Source of the DNA: Ariolimax columbianus
Taxonomy: Eukaryota; Mollusca; Gastropoda; Stylommatophora; Arionidae
NCBI GenBank assembly: GCA_036924085.1
Contig: JAVGWX010000011.1
Location: 35,907,710-35,971,709 of the forward strand
DNA: 64,000 bases
Direction of reading: 5' to 3'
Positions 10,420-21,777 of this stretch are shown here, piece after piece (position 1 is the first letter of the stretch; each line of letters begins with the position of its first letter). The notes beneath the pieces are model-generated. The model worked only from the letters and a program-made list of their open reading frames with translations. It did not search any database and was not told where the DNA came from. The translations under genes and the position numbers were made by a program.

Positions 10420-10615
10420 GAGGCGGCTTGGAGCTCGTCGTAACAACGGGAAATATAGAAGGAAAGAAAGACAGAAGAAGGCAGAGAGAGAAGATGCTGG
10501 ACAGCCTGACAGAATGACATGGACGACAATCAACAACAGAGTTGGTAAACGACACACGCTAGAAATGGATGCAGGTCCATGATCGCCAACTCCAACCGGC
10601 AGGGCACCTGATGAT
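10420..10615 (+). mobile_element. LINE 3' end with TGA-run stop
   Basis: Plus strand reads QREKMLDSLTE-WHGRQSTTELV and, after a frame change, MIANSNRQGT followed by consecutive TGA TGA TGA. This is the usual C-terminus of an endonuclease/RT LINE. The rest of the element is absent. Confidence 0.6.
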
Positions 10616-10683
10616 GACGAATTGTTCAAGCCAATAGTTTTCTTGTCACTAATGCCGTTCAGCTCCGCGGGGAACACGAGTCG

Positions 10684-10960
10684 TCAGACATGAGCCCAGT
10701 GCGCTGCGCCGGTGAACGTTTTCCGGTGTCGGTGCCCAATCACTCTAATGGCATATATCCACCTGTCTTGCCGCAACACCTTGCCATGTAGCCCGATCTG
10801 CAAGGAATCAGTGGAAGTAGATGAGGGTGCATTCTTATGAGATGACCGAACCTGCGAATGTATTCTGTACAAGACGTAATGCCACTTCGAACGTCGTACC
10901 GCATCCTTCTTTCTTGGTAACGCCGATGCTCTTCCCAAAACACTTCGTTTCACACGTCGA
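10684..10960 (-). mobile_element. LINE C-terminal fragment
   Basis: Minus strand reads RYDVRSGITSCTEYIRRFGH and LIRMHPHLLP, the '(R/W)FGH..RM' segment found downstream of the reverse transcriptase. Two overlapping frames with different starts show it is frameshifted. It faces the previous LINE end tail to tail. Confidence 0.5.
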
Positions 10961-10964
10961 AATT

Positions 10965-11645
10965 ATACTTTGTGTCTTCCTGGACAGAGGCCATACTTGG
11001 CACTGGCAACACAACGTCGGTATAAATATACTGTTTATCAGCTGTTGCTATGTTGCCAAACTAATTCTCCGCTACCCAAGCAGAGGTGACAGCTTATAAG
11101 TTGATATGCTTTCTAACACCTAGCCTCAATTTCCCTGACGGTCCTACCGTCTGCTGAAATAATAGTGCCTCAAATACTTGAACTCACGGACCTGTTGAAG
11201 AGCAAAATAATTCACACTTACGTTGAGTTGCCCAGGTGTATTGAACCTCATAGTTTATGTTTTCTGCTCGTTAATTCACATATTGTATGTATCACAGGCA
11301 CATCAGCCAATGTATCAGGTTGCGTGGCATTGTATGCAATTTTATGAGCGATATTTTAGCTCAAATAAGTGAATCAATTAAGTAAATCGCCAGTCCGTTG
11401 CTATAAAGTAGAAGATCGGAATGTCCAGACAAAGTGAAATGTCTCTGACGAAGGATTTTAGTCACCTAATTTGCACCTGAGATTAGCTGGTTATATTCCA
11501 GACGTACGATTGCTCACCATCTAAAGCGTCCATTGTAGCTAAAGAAAGAGACAAGAGCAGAATTAGTATTTACAGAAAGATATTTAAATATATGAATATG
11601 TATTATTCTTCAGCTCGTGTTATCCAGTGTTAATTGGAACAGCTT
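10965..11645. other. Unassigned ~680 bp
   Basis: AT-rich, no repeat or family recognised; small frames only. Confidence 0.35.
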
Positions 11646-11651
11646 ATTAAG

Positions 11652-12010
11652 GTCTGGACAGGTGAAACATACTGATGAGGCTATGTTAAGTCAGGTGAAA
11701 CATACTGATGAGGTTATGTTACGGTCAGGTGAATCTTACTGATCAGGCTATGTTAGGGTCAGGTGAAACTTACTGATCAGGCTATGTTAGGGTCAGGTGA
11801 AACTTACCGATCAGGCTATGTTAGGGTCAGGTGAAACTTACTGATCAGGCTATGTTAGGGTCAGGTGAAACTTACTGATCAGGCTATGTTAGGCTCAGGT
11901 GAAACTTACTGATCAGGCTATGTTAGAGTCAGGTGAAACTCACTGATCAGGCTATGTTAGGGTCAGGTGAAACTTACTGATCAGACTATGTTAGTCAGGG
12001 TCAGGAGAAA
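11652..12010 (+). repeat. 34-bp minisatellite grown from the element A head
   Basis: About eleven copies of a 34-bp unit (GTCAGGTGAAACTTACTGAT, CAGGCTATGTTAGG) at exact spacing. The unit resembles the head region of element A (GGTCAGGCAC..TACTGATCAGACATGTTAG), and an element A body follows directly, so the array is an in-place expansion of that element's head. Confidence 0.85.
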
Positions 12011-12505
12011 TATACTGATCACGATCCAACATCAATTTCATGCAGCTCTTCATGAAAACCTACTGTTTCAGGCTGGCTAGAGAGGATGTGATCGACGTAG
12101 GTAGCGTCTCACAGCTTAAGACAAGATAAGCACAACCGCCTCGGCCTACCGTCAGCAGCACACTACGGATGTGAGGAAAACAAACAAGCGACCTATCCTC
12201 TTTTTCGAGGTGCACAAAAAAGTAAAGTTACTCATTGTGGACATGCATCAACAACATCAACAACAACAACATCAACAATAGCAACAACAGCAACAACAAC
12301 AACAGCAACAACATCAACAACAACAACAGCAACAACATCAACAACACAGCAACATAACAACATCAACAACAAAATGATCAACATCAACAACATCAACATC
12401 AGCAACAATATTAACATCAACAACAGCAACAACAACATCAACAACATCAACAACAACAGCAACAACAACAACATCAACAACAACAACAAAATCAACAATT
12501 TCAAC
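12011..12505 (+). mobile_element. Element A body with long CAA/CAT tail
   Basis: Diverged element A body (TTTCAGGCTGGCTAGAGAGG, GATGTGATCGACGTAGG, GCACAACCGCCTCGGC, GTAAAGTTACTCATTGTGG) followed at about 12247 by 255 bp of CAA and CAT triplets, the longest tail of any copy here. Leucine-rich frames on the minus strand are tail artefacts. Confidence 0.75.
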
Positions 12506-12509
12506 GTGG

Positions 12510-13195
12510 CGAGGATGTAAATCGTTTCAGCATTAAGCTGGAGTCTCTTTGCAGATCAGTCCCTACGGAACACAGGCAAACGTCTTCCTCAACTGGTGTA
12601 TGCCTCAAGTATGTTGTTGTAGATGAATAATGATATCGAATAAGAGGGTAAGGCGCATCTACCGAGTAATCCTGAAGAGAGGCAGCCAGTGGCTGGTGTT
12701 CCAAGATCATCACGTCCGGCCGAGAAGTCGTCACGCACATTTTAAACAGCCTTTAGATAATTCAGCAGATGAGCTCAACTGTAGCGATGACACGTCTGGC
12801 ATAATGTCTGTGAGCAAAGACAACGTCTTACAACATCAAGTTTGAGGTGTATGTTTTCAGTAAAGGAGGGTTGGAGGATGTTGTCACATCGACGGATATT
12901 GGTAGGGGGGAGGCATAATATTGCAAAAAGAGATGACGATAGCGGTTGAAGATCTTTTTATGGAAGACGGCTTAAGAAAGGATTGAGAACATTACCCGGT
13001 AGAGAACTTGGGTCCTTTCAGCCTGTAAACGATGGTAATAGAGTTCTGAGTGTTGAAATAGGAGAGCATATGTTCCTATAGAAAAGACTGGGACATCGAC
13101 TGATAATGTCCTAAAGAGGACAATGTTTTTACACAAGAAACAAAGACAGACCAATAAAAATCCTTACCAAAGACTGAACAGAAAATTAACAGCAC
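12510..13195. other. Unassigned ~680 bp
   Basis: Small frames on both strands without recognisable motifs; no repeat seen. Confidence 0.35.
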
Positions 13196-13200
13196 ATGAT

Positions 13201-13348
13201 TCTTTTTTCTTCTTCTTCTTCTTCTTCTTCTTCTTCTTCTTCTTCTTCTTCTTCTTCTTCTCCTTCTTCTTCTTTTACTACTACTACTTCTTCTTCTGCT
13301 TCTCCTTGTTCTTCTTCCTCTTATTCTTCTTCTTCTTCTTCTTTCTCT
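13201..13348. repeat. (TTC)n microsatellite
   Basis: About 150 bp of TTC with a few TTA, CTG and CCT interruptions; gives a phenylalanine run in one frame. It adjoins a SINE at 13355. Confidence 0.95.
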
Positions 13349-13354
13349 AATTGA

Positions 13355-13585
13355 GGGTCTGTGGCGAAGTGGTCAAGCCATTTGCCTCGTATTCAGATGA
13401 TCGGGGTTTGAGTTCGAGCTGCGACGGTCGGTCCATGATATCAATTTTTTCCTGAAGATCCCCGGAGCTACGGAATTCATGCCTGATCGGGTACTCATCT
13501 GCCAAGAGAGACCGAGCTTAGTGGGGAAAACCAGAGGCGATGAAGTCGAGCCCCCGCTTAAAGTTTTTTTTTAAATTTTGTTCTT
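13355..13585 (+). mobile_element. tRNA-headed SINE, other family
   Basis: GTCTGTGGCGAAGTGGTCAA at 13357 is box A-like with serine or leucine tRNA character, and GTTTGAGTTCGAGCTG is the box B. The body (CCTGAAGATCCCCGGAGC, GCCAAGAGAGACCGAGC) ends in a T-rich stretch from 13565. Only one copy seen here. Confidence 0.65.
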
Positions 13586-13639
13586 TTTCTTTTTTTTTCT
13601 CTGCTGGCCTACTGCTCTTGACATTTTGATCAAAATACA

Positions 13640-13825
13640 GCCTCCTACAAAAACAAGAGGGCACGGGTACATAATTAATTAAAGAAAGGTACACGTTAGA
13701 TACCAGAAAATATGTTTGTAGTCAGAGAGTGGGGAATGCTTAGAATGCATTGCAGCAGGAAATATTGGAGGCAGGGTCAATTAGTGCCTTCAAGAATATG
13801 TTGTATGCGCATTGGTATTTTTAGA
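13640..13825 (+). mobile_element. LINE Z C-terminal fragment
   Basis: Reads KRYTLDTRKYVCSQRVGNA, stop, then ALQQEILEAGSISAFKN, the conserved tail of a LINE whose longer copy is at 59840-60545 ('R.D.R....S.RV.N.WN.LP..VV.A.S..AFK'). One stop replaces the WN tryptophan region. Confidence 0.6.
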
Positions 13826-14079
13826 TATTGTTAATATACACGAAACTAGTTATGTACAGATTCTGAAGAGTCTTTTAAACTAGTAAAAAGACGTTAAGTT
13901 GTGTGAAAGGTTCCAGAGAGGCGAGATGCGTAGACTTCTTGTTATCGCCACATGGGATGCTTGAGTTGTCGCTAGGTGTAACTTTCTGAGTGTGTCAGAT
14001 ACACACTTGGTTCGTCGAGAACGTCCCTTACAGGTGGACCGAATGCCTACATATGATGTCGTTGTTGTTTATCCTTCGT

Positions 14080-15005
14080 TTCCAAAAAGAATCTCACCAT
14101 AGCAAGAAATCGGATGCAGCAGGCCCTAACATCGCTGGAAGAGTGGGCGAACTCATGGCTGGTCAAAATAAATGAGGAAAAAACAACATGTACAATATTC
14201 TCGCTATCAAACAAACCCCAAAACACCAAATTAAGTCTTAACGGCAAATACCTGCAGCCAAACGACTACCTAAACTGGCAAAAAAATAACACTGTCACTC
14301 GCTACTGGAAAATACACAAGCAATTTCAGAGCGGAGAGAGGTACTGAGACGGCCGTGGAAGAAATGGTGACAAGTAAAAGGAATGAAAGCCATGTAGTCC
14401 TGCTTATAGATGCCCTGGCCGTAGTCACAGCACTAAAAAGCCAGAAAAATACTGAACTTAATGATTTAAGAGCAGTACTCTGTCAACTATGCCAGCAGTC
14501 CGCAACAAAAAGGGTAGTGGTACAGTCGGTTCCATCACACTGCAACATCCAAGGCAACGAGGAGGCAGACAGACTGGCAAAAGAAGGTGCAAGACTACCA
14601 CAACCAGATACTAGTATGACATACGAAGAGTCAAAACGGCTTATTAGAGCTAGATACATGACCAAATGGGAAACAGAACATACTGGCTACACAATAAACG
14701 ATGCCTATTACCAGTTGAACAGAAGAGAGCAGGTCGTGGTCTTCAGGCTTCGCACAGGCCACAATAGACTGAGGTACCACCTATTCAACAAATTGAAGAT
14801 AGGTGGCACTGACGAATGCCCGTGTGGTACCGGGAAAATTACCGCTGAGCATTTGCTGTAAAACTGCCCGACATACGAGGACCAGAGAGAGCAGATGTGG
14901 ACAAGCTCTATGGCAGTGTCGACAGCCTCAGGATGACCGCTGCTTTTTTCGAAAAAATAAAGGTTGATGTCTGACTGCGTACGATAAGAAGAAGAAGAAG
15001 AAGTT
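14080..15005 (+). mobile_element. LINE X deletion copy: RT end joined to RNase H
   Basis: Non-LTR element with RNase H, same family as 48570-50815. First block (14090-14275) reads MQQALTSLEEWANSWLVKIN and EEKTTCTIFSLSNKPQNTK. It then jumps, at about 14276, to KNNTVTRYWKIHKQFQSGE, which in the long copy lies about 740 bp further on. The deletion removes the end of RT and the RNase H TDGS motif. The rest of RNase H follows in a 168-codon frame (DALAVVTALKS, VPSHCNIQGNEEADRLAKE) and a zinc-knuckle-like CPCGTGKITAEHLL, ending in a stop where the long copy reads on. The 3' end has an AAG-repeat tail (14988-15003). Confidence 0.88.
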
Positions 15006-15405
15006 TCCGAAAAGGACAAAATTGGCATCTGTCAATCCTGGAGTGGATTCGTAGGTGGCTGTTCAAACCAATCCGAGACCAAAAGAGTTTTTCACACTGA
15101 GGTCAGAGAAACACTGTCTGACCGTCAGGCGCAGACAACCCTTCTCTTGTCTTTTGTGTCGCTCGCTTCCGTGGTTCTTGTCTCCTCCATACGCACAGCG
15201 CCAGAAGAGATTTTAATTCATTTACTACAAAGTTTTATTTGGCCACTGCTCGCTAGCTTGCCTGACTCAAGCTAGCCATAGTTGCTCTCGCTGCAGGCTG
15301 GTCATAATATTTTCTGATTAAATGACCAAACCACCTGATTTTTGGGACGTCAATGCAGACTCAGTTTCCGGTGGTTTGATTGATTCCGCAATGTCGAGGT
15401 CTGTT
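15006..15405. other. Unassigned ~400 bp
   Basis: No element recognised. The last part may belong to the LINE end that follows. Confidence 0.3.
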
Positions 15406-15407
15406 CT

Positions 15408-15700
15408 TCCTTCCATTTGAGACACTCTGGCCCGCCGCCGCCTGTCTGTGTTCGGACATGTGGTTCGACTGGACCAGGACGTTCCGGCTCACCAGATCAT
15501 GCTTAAATAAGTTACGTGTAACAGTTGTCTCCCACCGGCCAGCTGGAGGGGTGGAAGGGGCAGTCCCCGTTCTGCATGGCACCGGCAGATAGCAGCCTCT
15601 CCTTCAGCACTGGCTGAGGTTTGATTCAGCAGCTCCACGTGGTAGTGACTGACCGACGCACCGTGCATGAGATGCATAGGCGAAGATTATTATTATTAAA
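15408..15700 (+). mobile_element. LINE C-terminal end with ATT tail
   Basis: Plus strand reads HTLARRRLSVFGHVVRLDQD and VPAHQIMLK, then after frame changes PCMRCIGED and a short (ATT)n tail at 15687-15698. RLSVFGHV.RL and the later DAPC tail are typical of a LINE C-terminus. Several stops. Confidence 0.6.
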
Positions 15701-16692
15701 GTAGATACTAACAAGAACATAATTGCCGAAGAACAGGCGGGTGTTCGAACCGGAAGAAGCACCATCTTCAATGTACGAATACTAAACGAGAAATATTTGG
15801 AACATCAATAACACCTGTACTATTATGTTTTTTAATTTTAAAAAGACGTTTGATAGAGTCTGACTTGATGCTCAATGGGCAACAAAGAAGATATATAACA
15901 TTAAAAGTTACAGTGTGAGAGTTATTAGCAATATGTATGATAAGGCAACCCGCGCAGTCTTTGTGAGTGGAAAAATGGGTGAATGGTTCCGCACATCCGT
16001 CAGCGTAAGACAAGAATGTATACTCTCCCCGAGACTCTTCAATATATTCCTAGAAAAAATTATGAGTGATGCCCTAGACGATCATGTTGGCACCGTAAGG
16101 ATAGGGGATAGAACAATGACCAACTTACGCTGGAACGGAAACAGACAGAGAATTGATCTGGATGTAACAGCACATGGTTATGGCATGGAGATAAATACAG
16201 AAAAGACAGTCGATGACCAACAACACTGAAGGAATCAAATCTGGGATAAAAGCAAATGGACACGAAGTTGAAACAATGAACCATTTCAAATAGCTGGGTT
16301 CAACAATCAGTGATGAGGAATCAAAACCAGAGGCCCTGGCCAGAATAGCACAAACAACAGCAACCCTTGCACGATTGTAACATATATGGGAAGATAAACG
16401 ACTCTCCATCGCCATAAGGGTCAGACTAATGCGCTCACTTTTTCTCTCGATATTCCTATACACCTGCGAAACATGGACAATTATAGCAGACCTCAAGAGA
16501 AGAGTCCAGGCCATGGAGATGAGATGTTTTAGAAAACTCCAAAATATCACATACAAAGACCGTATCACAAATGAAGTATGAAGTAAAAATGGAGAATGCA
16601 AGTGAACTGTACGACGACCTCCTAATAGCGATGAAAAGGCGAAAGCTGGCTTTGTATGGCCACGTCTCGAGGTCCAATAGACTTGCAAATAC
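15701..16692 (+). mobile_element. LINE reverse transcriptase lacking its catalytic FADD box
   Basis: Plus-strand RT of a non-LTR element: IIAEEQAGVRTGRSTIFNVR, then a KTFDRV motif A region near 15845, VISNMYDKATRAVFVSGKMG, TSVSVRQECILSPRLFNIF (motif B). After MTNLR the sequence jumps to DVTAHGYGMEINTEKT, so the FADD/YADD block normally between them is gone. Later parts FLYTCETWTI and MEMRCFRKLQNITYKDRI follow in another frame, then RRKLALYGHVSRSNRLANTQ. It ends abruptly at 16692 where element B begins. Stops and shifts throughout. Confidence 0.78.
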
Positions 16693-16995
16693 ACAATTGT
16701 GTTGTTGTTGTTGTTGCTTAGATGTTTGCCTCACTAGTTTCTACTGGCGGAGGCGCGCCATTTTCCACCCCAGACCGTAGTCCATTAGGCGATATCAGGA
16801 CGCATAAACCAGTGCTTGGATGAATGTGTGCGTCTGTATGTACCTATGCTAGGCTTGTGCGCCCTTGGAAGTTAGCCCAACCAAAGTGCAATGTAAGGGC
16901 CTCACCATGAGGGCGCGTGTGAAAGTTGTGCAAGAGTGTGACTGTAGGACAGAGTCAAATGAAACAGAGTGAGGTAAGAAGAGAGAGAGAAGGAG
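16693..16995 (-). mobile_element. Element B
   Basis: About 300 bp matching 55064-55355 in reverse orientation: GCTTAGATGTTTGCCTCACT, ACTGGCGGAGGCGCGCCATT, CCATTAGGCGATATCAGGAC, CAACCAAAGTGCAATG, AGTCAAATGAAACAGAGTG. On its own strand it starts TCTCTCTTCTTACCTCAC and ends in a short AAC-repeat tail (16693-16716). No coding capacity. It adjoins the end of the preceding LINE. Confidence 0.8.
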
Positions 16996-17039
16996 TTGCC
17001 CCAGCAACAACGTCCCGACAATCTCAAAAAGTCCTGCAT

Positions 17040-17650
17040 CCCTGATCGTTCTTCTGTGAATTCAATCAATCAATAATCCTTTCACTCGTTGAAGTGCCAT
17101 GGTGGAAACATCAGTCCGTAAAGTCATCCAAAGTACTCTATACTCAGTCCTTCGAACGAATAAGGAAAAGCATATATGCCCTGTCCATTCGCTGATGTTA
17201 TCAACCCAGGACTTTCTTTGCCCTCCTTGCTTTCTTCCGCCCTCAACTGCTCTCTGCAAAATTGCTTTTGAGATGACTCATATTTCCCTACACGTCCAAA
17301 CTATGTCAGTTTCCGAAGTTCCACTACTGACAGCAGTGGTTCCCCTTGACCTGCCAGAGAAGTTATTTGTTCTACCACTTAATCAATTGTTTTATGTTCT
17401 TTACAAGAGATTCGTAAAATTCTCCTGAAGAATTGAATTCAAAAGCTTGTATATCCTTTCTTCCAACGCTCACGCCAGTACCAAAGAAATCCTGCTTATC
17501 TCCAGTCGTCTTGACTTGGGTCTTGTCACTATTCCAAGGCAGCTTGGGACCAGAGAGTGAGGTTGATGACCTGCGCAGTTTGCTCACTTTGATCCAAAAA
17601 ACATCGCAAGTTACATCATCAAGACAAAACCGTCTATAGTGTCGCAATCC
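17040..17650 (-). mobile_element. LINE C-terminal part
   Basis: Minus strand: RKQGGQRKSWVDNISEWTG and later DVSTMALQRVKGL form a recognisable LINE C-terminus ('RQRK.W.DN..EWTG'). Upstream (17647-17372) a 91-codon frame with DKTQVKTTGDKQDFF and VGRKDIQAFEF probably belongs to the segment before it but is not certain. Confidence 0.55.
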
Positions 17651-17689
17651 TCGTTTGCGAAGGACAACAAACTAAACTAACTAACAACA

Positions 17690-18720
17690 GCATCATCATG
17701 TAGCATGTGCTTTAATGAACGTCGCTTCCATCACAGTTTGTCTGAAAGAAACTCTTTCCCTTGCCAAAACTCCAGCCTCCGCTATAGTCATACCCAGGCA
17801 TTCCTGTATATCTTGGTGCCATCGTCTTCTTGGTCTACCGCTGCCTCTTTTGCTTGATACCATATCTTCCACCACTGTTTTCTAAGGATCGTTATGTCTC
17901 TTGATGTGGCCAAAGTATTTTAATTTCCTGACCAAAATGAAATTGATATCCCAGTTCTGCTCTATGCTCAACTCTTGCCGAATGTCTATATTTGTCAATT
18001 TCTCTGTCCAGGGTACTCTGAGGATCTTTCTTCAACATTTTGACTGGAAGGATTCGATTCTTTGCCTAGAAGTTTTGGTAATCGTCCATGATTCGCAGCC
18101 TATATTCTGCCACAGTCAAAACACAATCTCTCAAGACCTTCAGTCTTTTCGTTTTGTTGGTGCCCTGCCATACTTTCTTCAGGTTGTTCAGCCTCTGCAT
18201 TGCCATAGCTAGTTTTCTTCTGATTTTTTTGGAGCAGTCGCCATTTTTGTCAATTCTAGAGCCCAGAAATTGAAAATGCGTGACCTATTTCCTCAGCACC
18301 TATTGTAAATGCATGCTGACCTCGTGTTTTATAAGAGGTCATTATCTTTGATTTGTTTATGTTTAGAATCAGGTTTTGATCTGTACTGTGTCCATTAACG
18401 ACTGAAAGCAGCTCTTCTGCACTTCTTGATAGTATCACAGTGTCGTCTGCGTATCGTAACTCTGGAATCTCGTACCCACAAATCGTAAATGTATCAAATC
18501 TTTCAATGTTCTCGTCTTCTCTAACATTTCTCATTATACATTCAGCATAGATGTTATATAGATAAGGTGAGAGGATACATCCCTATCCAACTCTACCCAT
18601 TCGTAACAAAAGAATAGGCAGTACTAATGATTTGCATACCTTGATTTTCATTGCAGTGCTTATGTAGTTTTTCCACACCATTTTCACCCTTGCCGTGGTG
18701 TGGGTGCTGCCATCTCGAAT
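17690..18720 (-). mobile_element. LINE V 3' half with TGA-run tail
   Basis: Minus strand from RT motif C: MRNVREDENIERFDTFTI, GYEIPELRYADDTVILSRS (YADD intact), LILNINKSKIMTSYKTRGQH. Later parts, in shifted frames, give ISISFWSGN and the C-terminus VSFRQTVMEATFIKAHAT followed by TGA TGA. Related to 62930-63190 (same MRNV.EDENIE.F stretch) and, by its end, to 22115, 34520 and 37730. Several stops; dead. Confidence 0.8.
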
Positions 18721-18724
18721 AGTG

Positions 18725-19475
18725 TCTTAAATTCTTTATTAATCTTATGTCATTTCACAAGCAGTGCCATACATATTTCAAGGCATTAACTTCTTATTTT
18801 TGGTCATTCCTCATGATTTTTGAAGAAGTCTGTTTATGATACCCATTCACAAATATCTTGCTTTTCCATTGTTAATTTCCAATCCATGTTTTTTTTCTTC
18901 TTCCATATATTTTTCTTCAGTGAATTACATCAATTTCAAGATGGCAGACAACGGCCATATTGGGTCTTCAATTCTAATTGCGTCACAAGTAAGTGACGCC
19001 ATCAGTAAACACTGCCAACCTACCGCTACCCAAAAACAAATGCCATTAAACTTTCAGACGCACTAAGTGTGTGTAGAGAGGGCGCTACGGAATCCATAAC
19101 TGTACTTCTCAGTAACATAACATCTCAAAATGCTAATGAGATATTTTTTATCGCCTTGTCTTTGTTGGACAACACCTAGGTTTGAAGTATGGTGTCAACT
19201 CTCATATATTTTTTGTAACATTTTTTAAACCATGTTTCTGTGGTTCTCTGCAGCACTTAGTGAAATGTGAACGGCACAGTTGAAGTAGACCCCTATGTTT
19301 GAAAGGAATTCATTAGAGTGAAGTGAGTTATAAAAATATGTACATAGTTTTAGAGTATTTTCGGGCGTACTAAGTGTGGCTATTATGATAGATAAGAGAT
19401 TTAATGGCCAAAATAAAGGTTCCTGACTTCCGTCTTGAGGAAGGAGCAGACCATAGCACATTTTCTGAAACAAAG
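18725..19475. other. Unassigned ~750 bp
   Basis: AT-rich, no repeat or protein family seen. Confidence 0.35.
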
Positions 19476-19479
19476 TTAT

Positions 19480-20355
19480 CTACGATGTCTTCTTTTTCAT
19501 CTACTTCATTTTCTTCTTTTCATCTTTCTTCTTTTTGTATTATCTTCCGTTAATATTACTGCGCCTTCCGTCGCTGTCTGTGGCTGCTTTTTGTGCCTCC
19601 TCGAATCGTATGCTAGTCCATTCATGGATGTTGTCTTACCATCGTTTTCTACTTCTTCTTCTTCTTCTTCTTCTTCTTCGTCTTCTTCTTCTTCTTCTTC
19701 TCCTTTGTTGTTTATCTCGTCTTCGTTTTCAATGTTTCTTCTTCTTTGTCGTTTGTTACTTATTATTTTTCTTTGTCTTCTTATTCTTTTTCATCTTTTT
19801 CATTTTCTTTTCTTCTTCTTCTACTACGTCCTCTTCTTCGTCTTCAGTTTCTTCTTCTTCTTCTTCTTCTACTTTTTTTTCTCTTCTCTTTTGTTGTTCA
19901 TTTCTTTGTTTCATTTATGTTTCGTCTTCATCTTTTGTTTCTTCTTCTTTTTCTTCTTCTTCTTCTTCTACTTGTTTTTCCTCTTCGCTTCTTCCTCCTC
20001 GTGTTCTATTTCTTCCTCATCTTCTTCTTTGTATTCCTCTTCCTAATCTTCTTCTTCTTCATTTTTTTCTTGATCGTCCTCTACTTCTTCAGATTTTTCA
20101 ACTTCTTCTGGTTCCCAATCGTCTTCTAATTTTCCTCCTTAATCATATTCTTCGTATTCTTCTTTCTGTTTTCTTTGTTCACCCTCTTCTCATAGTTCTC
20201 CTCCTTATCTTCTTCTTGAACCTCTTCTTCTTTTCCTTCTTCATCTTCCTCTTCTTTTTCTTATCCTTTTTTCATCGGTATCATCTGCTTATTATTTCTC
20301 CTCTTCTGCTCTTCTTTAAAATCTCTTATTTTTATCTCTGCTTCTCCATCTTCTA
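19480..20355. repeat. TTC-rich pyrimidine tract, ~870 bp
   Basis: Very strong strand asymmetry: almost all T and C, built from TTC and TTCTTT words with scattered A and G. Long open frames rich in S, F and L follow from the composition and are not genes. Confidence 0.9.
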
Positions 20356-20394
20356 CTGCGTCGGCAACCCTGAAATAAAACCTACGTATTCACT

Positions 20395-20645
20395 ATTTCA
20401 TTTCTGTATAATCAGGAGTGAAACTAGCTCGGTATATCACAATCCCAATGCACAAGGTTCGATTCCCACCTTGTCCAATTTGGCAGACACAGGGGATTTT
20501 TCTCTCTGACGATTGCTCCTTCACGTATGGGAAAGTAATGGCAATCTACCGTACAGCACATTTCCCAAGAAACTTATAACAGTCAAATAGGTGACGGTTG
20601 TAAGAAGCGACTTTCTACAAAAACACATTCTTCTTACTGTACTAT
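20395..20645 (+). mobile_element. SINE D
   Basis: tRNA-like head: GGAGTGAAACTAGCTCGGTA (box A) and GGTTCGATTCCC (box B at 20456). The body GGGAAAGTAATGGCAATCTA and TTATAACAGTCAAATAGGTG matches 57805-58055 closely. Confidence 0.8.
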
Positions 20646-20649
20646 ATAT

Positions 20650-20955
20650 GAACTATTGTTTCTGTGGCTTTCTTTGCAAACTATCAGGCCTATTCTGCAG
20701 CAATTTTGTCGTCTGTATTATTTGCGTGGTGTTCCTGTCGTTGGAGACGCTTCTACTGTACACTAGTTAGACTAGGGTGTCAAATTCTATTGTAGCCAAG
20801 TTTTCTGTGATAATACAAGACTTTCTACCTAATTCAGCGTACAACAGCTGAGCAGTTTCACTTGAAAACGTGTGGAATTGATGCCTCCTGTCGAAGATGT
20901 TCTACAAACTGCAAGTCGAGACCTGGCTTATCGTTAGGCATCCAGGAGTAAGCTG
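20650..20955. other. Unassigned ~300 bp
   Basis: Nothing recognised. Confidence 0.35.
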
Positions 20956-20959
20956 ATGG

Positions 20960-21350
20960 TTCAGCTTAACAAGATGGCAGCCAAGAGGAGACTGATGACT
21001 CATCTTAAAAGGACAGCCAAGAAGAGATTTATGACTCAACAACAAGATGGCATGTAAGAGGAGACTGATGACTCAACTTAAAAGGACAGCCAAGAAGAGA
21101 TGTATGACTCAACAACAAGATGGCATGTAAGAGGAGACTGATGACTCAAAAGGACAGCCAAAAGGAGATTGATGACTCAACTAAACAATATGACAGCCAC
21201 GAGAAGACCGATGCCTCAAGTTAACAGTAGGATTTCCAAGGAGAGATTGCTGATTCATCTTAGCAATAGGACAGAAAAGAGGAGATTGATGACGCAACTT
21301 AACAATAAGACAGTCAATATGAGACCGATGACTCAATTCACTACGGAAAG
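20960..21350. repeat. Degenerate ~35-bp minisatellite
   Basis: About eleven copies of a unit near AGGACAGCCAAGAAGAGAT plus TGATGACTCAACTTAA. The 5' half also shows a two-unit period of about 70 bp (AACAAGATGGCATGTAAGAG recurs twice). Copies diverge steadily to the right. Confidence 0.8.
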
Positions 21351-21387
21351 TCAAAAGTAACGTTTATATTTTTATTAACAGAATGGA

Positions 21388-21640
21388 AGACGGCGTCGGC
21401 TAGTAGTTAAATGACACGGCTCACAACCCACAGGTGCTGGGTTTGATCTCCATCACAGCACCGGCCATTACCCGAGGAAGCAAACCCTTAGAAAAGGAAG
21501 GAAGGAAGCAGACACTTACATAAAATGCATGCCGAAGTCGGATACACTGGGCCGACAGACGCAAAATAAAAACCGTAGTGCAACACACGCCGTCTTAGAG
21601 AATAGAGAAATAAGGTGAACGCAAAAATATAAAAAAATTA
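21388..21640 (+). mobile_element. SINE C
   Basis: Head CGGCTAGTAGTTAAATGACA, box B GGTTTGATCTCC, core CCGAAGTCGGATACACTGGG, end GAAATAAGGTGAACG with an A-rich tail. The core region holds a small AAGG duplication (AAGGAAGGAAGG) not seen in other copies. Confidence 0.88.
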
Positions 21641-21777
21641 ATTTTAATTTACAGAATTAGCAAAAGTAAAGTCCATTTTCTTTACTACTGGAAACAAGAG
21701 AATGTGCTATCCATCAATAAAGCTTGAATATGTAACGCTTGTGTGTAGTTTTGTTTTGCTATACCACCTTCAGTATG

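Noticed and set aside
12232..12504. Leucine-rich 90-codon frame
   Set aside because: Translation of the CAA/CAT tail of element A on the opposite strand.
19435..20509. Frames of 203 and 324 codons rich in S, F and L
   Set aside because: They lie in a TTC-type pyrimidine tract and overlap one another in different frames.
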